In this document: positions 57,190 to 62,308 of the stretch, in pieces
Layout of the letters: each line of letters opens with the position of its first letter
Numbering within the stretch: the first letter of the stretch is position 1
Source of the DNA: Planctomycetota bacterium
GTDB taxonomy: Bacteria > Planctomycetota > UBA1135 > GCA-002686595
Assembly: GCA_016220085.1 (NCBI GenBank)
Contig: JACRIN010000074.1
Location: 1 to 62,308, forward strand
Direction: 5' to 3'
DNA length: 62,308 nucleotides
Notes under the pieces: generated by a model
The model's database searches: none
Seen by the model: the letters and a program-made list of their open reading frames with translations, nothing else
Told to the model about the DNA's origin: nothing
Made by a program: the position numbers and the translations under genes

Positions 57190-59421
57190 TCAGCGCGAGC
57201 CGAACGAGCGCGCGACCGTGTGGCCGTCGAGTTCGAGCTCCAGCGCCCAGAGGCACGGCGCGAGGCTCCGCGCCGCGCGCTCGGCGCTCGCGAAACGCAC
57301 GCTCGAGCCCTCGTCGCCCGCAGCGGCGGCGAGCGACGCCCGCCGGCTCGCGAGATCGCCGTCCGCGAGCAGCGTCAGTGTCCAGCGCGCGCGCGGCAGA
57401 TCCTCTGGCGCGAGCTGCGCGGCTTCGGGCGCGAAGACCCAATCGTCGCCGTCGACCGTCGGCGCGTTCGCGCCCGCGATCGGCGGGAGCACGGCGGAAA
57501 GCTCGGCCTCGCTGGTGACCGCCCAGCCCTCCGCGGACCACACGCGCGCGACGTGCTCGGACGCGAGCCATTCGAGCGAACTCGCGAGGTCGAAGACCGC
57601 GGTCGGCTCGCCGCCGCGGCGCCACCAGACCCCGATGAGCTCGTGAGTGCTCTCGTCGCCGGCGCGCCAACCGACGCGCGGCGGACGCGACGTGTCCGCG
57701 TCGGGTTTCGCGCGCACGACCAACGCGAGATGCTCGAGCGTCGCGAGGTCGAGGCTCGGCGAGCGGCCATCGTTGAACCAACGTCGCGACTTGCTCGCGG
57801 CGCCGTCCTGGCGACCGAGGCGCAGCGCGACCGCGGTGCGCGACTCGAACGCGGCGAACGTCGGGTCGACGCCCTCGGCGGGCGCGCTCGGCACGAGCAG
57901 GACGAGCCCGTCGCGCGCGCGCTCGCGGCACGCCTCGCCGTGCGCGTAGAGCGCGAGCGCTTCGCGAGCGAGCCCGAGCACCGGCTTCGCGTTCGGCCCG
58001 CCGCCGTCGAACACGCCGAGCACGCCGAGCGCGCCCGCGACGACGTCGACGCCGAGCGTCGCGCGCGGCGGATCGAGCACGATCACCTGCGTCCCCGCGC
58101 CGTGGCTCGCGCGCGCTTCGGCGACGCTTCCGGCGAGCCACGAGAGCGCATGCGACGCGCGCACCCACGGCACCGCGTTGAAGTGCGCGAGGAACGCCGA
58201 GCCCACGGCGAAGACCAACGGCACGAGCCACCGGCGCGTGCCCGACAGCGCGGTCGCGCCGGCTCCGAGCGCGGCGCAGAGCACCATCGCCGGCAACACC
58301 AATGCGCCCGAGTTCGAGAGGTCGTGGCTCGACACGCTCTCGAACGGCGCGAAGCACAGCGCGAGCGCGAAGATCCCGGTGATCAGGCCGAGCAAGAAGC
58401 TCCACAGACGCGGCGCGGTGCGCGCGGCGAGCAGACCGGGCTGGATCGCGACCAAGAGCAGCACGCCGGCGACGCCTTGGCCGAAGAGCCCGAGCGCCCA
58501 CGCGTTGATCGGCAGCACGACCAGACCGAGCTTCTCCAGCGTCCCGACGCACACCGCGGACCAGCGCCCGTCGCCGAGCGCGTCGACGAGCTCGTTCCAC
58601 GCTCTCGGCAGCACCCACGGCGCGTCGGACGCCGCGCGGACGACCAACGAGAGCGATACCGCCGCGCCGAACACCACCAAGGTCGTCGCCGTGGTTCGCA
58701 GACGCACCGCGCGCGGCCGCTGCCGGCGCGCGGAGACGTACTCGGCGACCGCGAGCACCGCCGGAAGCAGGAACGCGAGGTCGGACGCGAGTCCGGCGCC
58801 GACCGCGAGCGCGAGTGCGAGCCCCTGACGGCGCACCGAGTAGTCCTGGCGCCCGCCGAGGAAGATCGCGGCGGCGGCGTTGCCGAGCGCGAGCGAAAGC
58901 ACCTCGCCGCGCGAAGCGAGCGACGCGACCAACGGGTACGAGAGCGGCGAGAGCGCGAAGAAGAGCGCTGCGGCCCAACCGGCGGCTTCCGCCTGCTCGC
59001 TGCCGGTCCACGGCAGGAAGAAGCGGCGCAAGAAGCGCGCGAGCGCGAAGCTCGCGAGCAAGTACCACAGCAGGTTCTCGACCCGACCGAAGAGCAACGC
59101 GTCGGCGGTGCGCTCGCCGGTGGCTCCGGTGGCTCCGGTGGTTTCGGCGACGTCGCCGACTCCGGCGGCATCGGCGACGCCAAACGTCGTAACGCTCGCC
59201 GTCGTCGAGAGCACCGCGAGCGGATGGCCGCCCTCGGGATCGATCACCGGCGCGAGCGTCCCCCTTTCGGGGAGCGCGTCGCCGAGCGAGCGTTCGCGGA
59301 GCGCCGCCAGCACCGCGCGATCGCGGCCGAACGGCTCGGCGGCGTTCAGCGATTGCCATGCGAAGGCCAACGCGAGCGCGGCGAACGCCACGAGCGCGAG
59401 GCGGCGGAGGTTCGGCGACAT
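57190..59421 (-). CDS. Large membrane protein, possible GT-C-type or related, unknown
   Basis: A 743-residue protein with an N-terminal helix, an outer loop with an Ala-Thr-Gly repeat, then about nine membrane helices up to residue 440 and a soluble C-terminal part. The topology, with the first large loop after helix 1 ([18 protein letters not shown]), recalls GT-C glycosyltransferases, but no donor-binding DxD motif is convincing. I do not recognise it. The ATG at 59421 follows TAGAAT by 9 nt. It is divergent from the PnbB-like gene. Confidence 0.7.
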   Translation of the reverse strand: MSPNLRRLALVAFAALALAFAWQSLNAAEPFGRDRAVLAALRERSLGDALPERGTLAPVIDPEGGHPLAVLSTTASVTTFGVADAAGVGDVAETTGATGATGERTADALLFGRVENLLWYLLASFALARFLRRFFLPWTGSEQAEAAGWAAALFFALSPLSYPLVASLASRGEVLSLALGNAAAAIFLGGRQDYSVRRQGLALALAVGAGLASDLAFLLPAVLAVAEYVSARRQRPRAVRLRTTATTLVVFGAAVSLSLVVRAASDAPWVLPRAWNELVDALGDGRWSAVCVGTLEKLGLVVLPINAWALGLFGQGVAGVLLLVAIQPGLLAARTAPRLWSFLLGLITGIFALALCFAPFESVSSHDLSNSGALVLPAMVLCAALGAGATALSGTRRWLVPLVFAVGSAFLAHFNAVPWVRASHALSWLAGSVAEARASHGAGTQVIVLDPPRATLGVDVVAGALGVLGVFDGGGPNAKPVLGLAREALALYAHGEACRERARDGLVLLVPSAPAEGVDPTFAAFESRTAVALRLGRQDGAASKSRRWFNDGRSPSLDLATLEHLALVVRAKPDADTSRPPRVGWRAGDESTHELIGVWWRRGGEPTAVFDLASSLEWLASEHVARVWSAEGWAVTSEAELSAVLPPIAGANAPTVDGDDWVFAPEAAQLAPEDLPRARWTLTLLADGDLASRRASLAAAAGDEGSSVRFASAERAARSLAPCLWALELELDGHTVARSFGSR

Positions 59422-59540
59422 CGGTGTCGGATTCTAGTGTTCGGCCTTCGAGGACCCAGCAACTCTTCGCGGCGCGGGCTCGCGCTTGCCGCGGCTTCGC
59501 CGGTTCGCGTACAACGACCCGGCCCAAGGAGCGCACCGCG

Positions 59541-59993
59541 ATGATCGAGACCTTCCGCCCCCTGCTGCACGCCGCCAAGGACTTGGACCTCGCCGACCCC
59601 GTCGCGGCGGAACGCGAGCTCGCGCGCCGATTCGATCCGGCGTCGCCGGCGGCGGCGGAGCTCGGGAGGGAGCTCGTCCGCTTGCTCGAGGAGGGCAAGA
59701 TCGCCAACCGTGGCGCGCTGCCGGTTCGATTCGGCCGCGTCGCGAAGGCCGGCCCGGAGACGGCGGAGTTCTCGATCGACGTCGTCCACATGAACGGGCC
59801 CGGACCGCGCCACCGCCATCCGCGCGGCGAGGTGAACTTCTGCATCGCCCTCGACGGCCGACCGACGTTCGACGGCCATCCGCCGGGCTGGGTGGTCGAG
59901 CCGGTCGACTCGACGCACGTGCCGACGGTCGCCGGCGGGACGATGCTGATCGTCTACCTGCTGCCGAAAGGCGAGATCGAGTTCCTGCAGTAG
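59541..59993 (+). CDS. DUF4863/PnbB-like cupin (4-hydroxylaminobenzoate lyase family)
   Basis: A 150-residue protein with the family's cupin core: GPGPRHRHPRGEVNFCIALDGRPTF, then DGHPPGWVVEPVDSTHVPTVAGG and MLIVYLLPKGEIEF. The His-rich HRHPRGE block should bind a metal. The named member, PnbB, converts 4-hydroxylaminobenzoate to protocatechuate and ammonia; most homologues lack a nitroaromatic context and their substrate is unknown, as here. The ATG at 59541 has AAGGAG 9 nt upstream. No aromatic-degradation genes surround it. Confidence 0.8.
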   Translation: MIETFRPLLHAAKDLDLADPVAAERELARRFDPASPAAAELGRELVRLLEEGKIANRGALPVRFGRVAKAGPETAEFSIDVVHMNGPGPRHRHPRGEVNFCIALDGRPTFDGHPPGWVVEPVDSTHVPTVAGGTMLIVYLLPKGEIEFLQ

Positions 59994-60126
59994 CCTGGCG
60001 GAGCCCGACCTGCGCGCGCGGCCCCGATGCCGGTCACGCGCCCGAATGAGAGCTCCCGGGGGGGCTGCGCGAACGACGGCGCGCCGCTACACTCTTGCGC
60101 CTTCGAATCCGACGGAGACGCGATCC

Positions 60127-60675
60127 ATGCAACAGCTCAGCGCCCTGGACCTGCGGAAAGGCTACTTGGTCGAATACCAAGGCCGCATCTGCAACGTGAC
60201 CGACTGGACCATCCTGCGCAACGACCGCCGCCAAAACGTGCGGTTGCAGCTCAAGGACGTGCGCACCGGGCGCACGTACGAGGTCCCGAAGGAAGCGACC
60301 GACGCCAAGTACAACGTCCTCGACTACCAGAACGTCGACCTCACGCACTCGTACCGCGAAGGCGGCGAAGAGGTCTTCTACGACGCCGACGGCGCGGAGT
60401 ACCGCTGCCCGGCCGAAGCGGCGAAGGACGCGCTGCTGTGGACGTGCGACGCCTACAAGGGCTTCCTCGTCGACGGCGCGTTGATCCAGGTCTCGACGCC
60501 GGTGTCGGTCACCGCGGTGATCCAAGATTGCGCGCCGCCGATGAAGGGCGGGAGCTCCGGCACCAAGGACGCGATGCTCGAGAACGGCATCAAGGTCCGC
60601 GTCAGCCAGCTCTGCCAGACCGGCGACAAGATCCGGCTCGATCCGGAGACGCTCGAATTCCGCGAGCGTTGCTGA
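60127..60675 (+). CDS. Divergent elongation factor P-like protein
   Basis: A 182-residue EF-P-fold protein: residues 1-62 form the KOW-like domain (LRKGYLVEYQGRICNVTDW), followed by two OB domains ending GDKIRLDPETLEFRERC. EF-P relieves ribosome stalling at polyproline. The tip of its first domain normally reads PGKGxA with a modified Lys, or has an Arg that is rhamnosylated. Here it reads LRNDRRQN: the Lys is Asp, flanked by Arg. So it is a paralogue, not a classical EF-P, and a normal efp gene is probably elsewhere. The TACACT box lies about 30 nt upstream of the ATG. A strong hairpin follows. Confidence 0.85.
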   Translation: MQQLSALDLRKGYLVEYQGRICNVTDWTILRNDRRQNVRLQLKDVRTGRTYEVPKEATDAKYNVLDYQNVDLTHSYREGGEEVFYDADGAEYRCPAEAAKDALLWTCDAYKGFLVDGALIQVSTPVSVTAVIQDCAPPMKGGSSGTKDAMLENGIKVRVSQLCQTGDKIRLDPETLEFRERC

Positions 60676-60710
60676 CGCGCGCCGCGGCGAGCCGGTCGAA
60701 ACGAACGAAC

Positions 60711-60749
60711 GCGCCCGAGCCCCCGCGCTGATGCGGGAGGCTCGGGCGC
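60711..60749. terminator. Bidirectional terminator between the EF-P-like and Ig-repeat genes
   Basis: GCGCCCGAGCCCCCGC (60711-60726) pairs with 60733-60749 with one bulge. It lies between convergent genes. On the minus strand the next bases (GTTCGTTCGTTTCG) are T-rich; on the plus strand ATTCTTG follows. Confidence 0.75.
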
Positions 60750-60813
60750 ATTCTTGTCGCTCGGCGCCGCACGCCGGCTGACGCGACGCGCCGGAACGCG
60801 CTCGCGCCGCGGC

Positions 60814-62308
60814 CTAGTCGCAGAAGGTGACGCTCAGGCCGTCCGAGAGGCTGACGGTGAACGGATCGGCCGGGTCGCGCGCCCACCACTGGTAGTGACG
60901 CGTCACGCCGACCAGCGAGAGATCGACCGGGACCGCGATCGAGGTCGAGCCCGACGCGTTGGTCGTCTTCAACGTCAAGCGTAAGAGCGGCGGCTTGATG
61001 CACAGCGTGCCGCCGTTGAACGGCGCGCCGTTCTGCTGCACGCCCCAGAACGCGAGCGCCGTCTTGTTCGGCAGCGCGTTCGAGAGGGTCAGCGAGAAGT
61101 CGTTCGCGGTCGCGCCCGGCGTTCCGGTCGAACCGATCGTCGGGAAGAGACCTTGCGAGTTCTGCTTCGACGTGCAGTAGCTCGACGTCGTGCCGTACAC
61201 GGAGAGCACCGCGTCGGGCTCGACCGAGCCGCACGCGCCGGTGACCAACACCGAGTACGCGCCGGAGTCCGCCGCGCCGACGCTCGCGAGCGTCAGCGTG
61301 CTCGCGACCTCGCCCGGCAGCGCGATGCCGTCCTTCTTCCATTGGAAGGAGAACGGGCCGTCGCCGCTCGCGACCGTCGAGAACACCACCGACTCACCGG
61401 CGCACGCGATTCCGTCGACCGGCTCGGTCGCTGAAACCGGCGTCGGCACGGTCAGCGTCGCCGCGGGCTCGAGCGTGCCGCACGCACCGGTGACGAGCAC
61501 CGAGTAGCTTCCGGCGTCGCTCGCTTGCACGTTCGAGAGCGAGAGCGAGCTCGCCGTCTCGCCGGAGAGCGCCACGCCGTCCTTCTTCCATTGATAGGTG
61601 AACGGTCCGGTGCCGCCCGCCGTCGTCGCGAAGCTCGCGGAGCCGCCCGGGCAGCTCGTTTGCGAGCTCGGCGTCGTCGCGGAGAGCGACGCACCGACCG
61701 ACAGCACCGCGGACGGCTCGACCGAGCCGCACGCGCCGGTGACCAGCACCGAGTACGTGCCTGCGTCGGCGAGCGAAGCGCTCCCGAGCAGGAGCGTGCT
61801 CGACGCTTCGCCGCCGATCGCGACGCCGTCCTTCTTCCATTGGTACGCGAACGGCCCGGTGCCGCTCGCCGTCGTCGCGAAGCTCGCGGGCGAGCCTTCG
61901 CAGACCGTCTGGCTGCTCGGCGTGCTCGCGCCGGTCGCGGCGTTCACCTCGAGGCTGGCGCCGACCTCGACGAAGCCGCACGCGCCGGTGACGACCACCG
62001 AGTACGTGCCGACATCGGTGCTCTGCGCGCTCGCGAGCGAGTACGAGCTCGCCGTCGCGCCGCCGATCGGCGTGCCGTCCTTCTTCCATTGGAACGTGAA
62101 CGGTCCGGTGCCGCTCGGCGTCGTCGAGAAGCTCGCCGGCGCGCCCTCGCAGACGCCTTGCGCGGTCGGCGTGCTCGCCGCCGTCGCCGCGGCGACCGTA
62201 AGCGTCGCCGCGGGCTCGCTCGAGCCGCACGCGCCGGTGACCAGCACCGAGTACGTGCCCGCGGCGGACGCGTGCGCGTTCGAGAGCGTGAAGGAGCTCG
62301 CGTTCGCG
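60814..62308 (-). CDS. Secreted Ig-like-repeat protein (N-terminus outside window)
   Basis: The frame is open to base 62308, so only the C-terminal 498 residues are seen. There are four full Ig-like domains and part of a fifth, each about 83 residues, with CxGxxASF, GTGPFxYQWKKDG, SLASxxxxDxGTYSVxVTGACG and EPxAxL blocks. The nucleotide period is exactly 249 bp. The last 125 residues form a different domain: SSYCTSKQNSQG, IGSTGTPG, NKTALAFWG, FNGGTLCIKPP, YQWWARDPADP and a final FCD, which I associate with secreted proteins of some Planctomycetota. Probably a surface or adhesion protein. The pairs of Cys (one per domain at the start and end) may form disulfides. Confidence 0.9.
   Translation of the reverse strand, partial: ANASSFTLSNAHASAAGTYSVLVTGACGSSEPAATLTVAAATAASTPTAQGVCEGAPASFSTTPSGTGPFTFQWKKDGTPIGGATASSYSLASAQSTDVGTYSVVVTGACGFVEVGASLEVNAATGASTPSSQTVCEGSPASFATTASGTGPFAYQWKKDGVAIGGEASSTLLLGSASLADAGTYSVLVTGACGSVEPSAVLSVGASLSATTPSSQTSCPGGSASFATTAGGTGPFTYQWKKDGVALSGETASSLSLSNVQASDAGSYSVLVTGACGTLEPAATLTVPTPVSATEPVDGIACAGESVVFSTVASGDGPFSFQWKKDGIALPGEVASTLTLASVGAADSGAYSVLVTGACGSVEPDAVLSVYGTTSSYCTSKQNSQGLFPTIGSTGTPGATANDFSLTLSNALPNKTALAFWGVQQNGAPFNGGTLCIKPPLLRLTLKTTNASGSTSIAVPVDLSLVGVTRHYQWWARDPADPFTVSLSDGLSVTFCD
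61331..62087 (-). repeat. 249-bp tandem repeat units of the Ig-like domains
   Basis: The sequence TCCTTCTTCCATTG occurs at 61331, 61580, 61829 and 62078, a constant spacing of 249 bp. It codes for the QWKKDG core of each domain. Confidence 0.9.

Noticed and set aside
59541..59993. A nitroaromatic degradation locus because of the PnbB-like protein
   Set aside because: No nitroreductase or ring-cleavage gene lies nearby; the neighbours are unrelated.

Overview
The window comes from a high-GC bacterium, most probably a deep-branching marine-type member of the Planctomycetota. Four things point there: an ECF sigma factor next to a transmembrane Ser/Thr kinase, many exported lipoproteins and sulfatase-like enzymes, a TPR plus FG-GAP (VCBS) giant lipoprotein, and a secreted Ig-repeat protein whose C-terminal domain (paired Cys, Gly-Gly-Thr-Leu-Cys and Trp-Trp-Ala-Arg-Asp-Pro) I associate with planctomycete exported proteins. 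No ribosomal RNA, CRISPR array, phage or intact insertion sequence was seen. Most long alternative-frame ORFs are GC-driven shadows of about 55 real genes.

Layout. 1-7.5 kb: end of an anti-sigma-like membrane gene, YbjQ, CBS protein, CofC-like transferase, squalene-cyclase-repeat protein, FAH hydrolase, SDR, two small membrane proteins and signal peptidase I. 7.6-14.8 kb: S9 and M24 peptidases (a likely peptide-degrading operon), a 44-aa membrane protein, a thioredoxin-fold protein coupled to a class-A serine hydrolase, and a 43-aa very basic protein. 14.9-22.2 kb: membrane sulfatase-like protein, ApaH, fatty-acid desaturase flanked by gene remnants, a DprE1/DprE2-like pair and an SGNH hydrolase. 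22.2-32.3 kb: giant VCBS lipoprotein, thioesterase, EamA transporter, NUDIX-DUF885-S51-like operon and a lipoprotein sulfatase-like enzyme. 32.3-39.7 kb: ECF sigma factor and kinase, FAD oxidoreductase with DinB protein, and an acyltransferase/acyl-activating fusion. 39.7-46 kb: a dead LOG-family gene, thiC with a TPP riboswitch, a poly-Asp/Glu protein, tRNA-Met, a PLP enzyme with cysteine dioxygenase, and a structured RNA candidate. 46-62.3 kb: secreted hydrolase, NHL propeller, metallophosphoesterase, FecR-like anti-sigma, gltX, adenosine deaminase, esterase, metallopeptidase, phytanoyl-CoA dioxygenase-like enzyme, sirtuin, queF, a large membrane protein, a PnbB-like protein, a divergent EF-P and the Ig-repeat protein.

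How genes work together. The clearest functional unit is the operon at 43457-45177. An IscS-fold PLP enzyme whose catalytic Cys is replaced by Ala overlaps a cysteine dioxygenase gene. Together they would make a dedicated route cysteine -> cysteine sulfinate -> alanine + sulfite (inference). The DprE1/DprE2-like pair would epimerise a polyprenyl-phosphate pentose. The DMT transporter and thioesterase, the NUDIX/DUF885/S51 trio, the S9/M24 peptidases and the oxidoreductase/DinB pair are all tightly spaced or overlapping and look co-transcribed.

Genome style. Six genes have a TAnnnT box ending exactly 6 nt before the start codon, which suggests frequent leaderless transcription. Short degenerate tandem repeats with periods of 18, 21, 24 and 27 nt sit in or before several genes. 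At least two decayed genes are visible (a LOG-family gene and an FAD oxidoreductase start), plus one or two more doubtful ones. All functions are read from sequence motifs only; no database search was possible.
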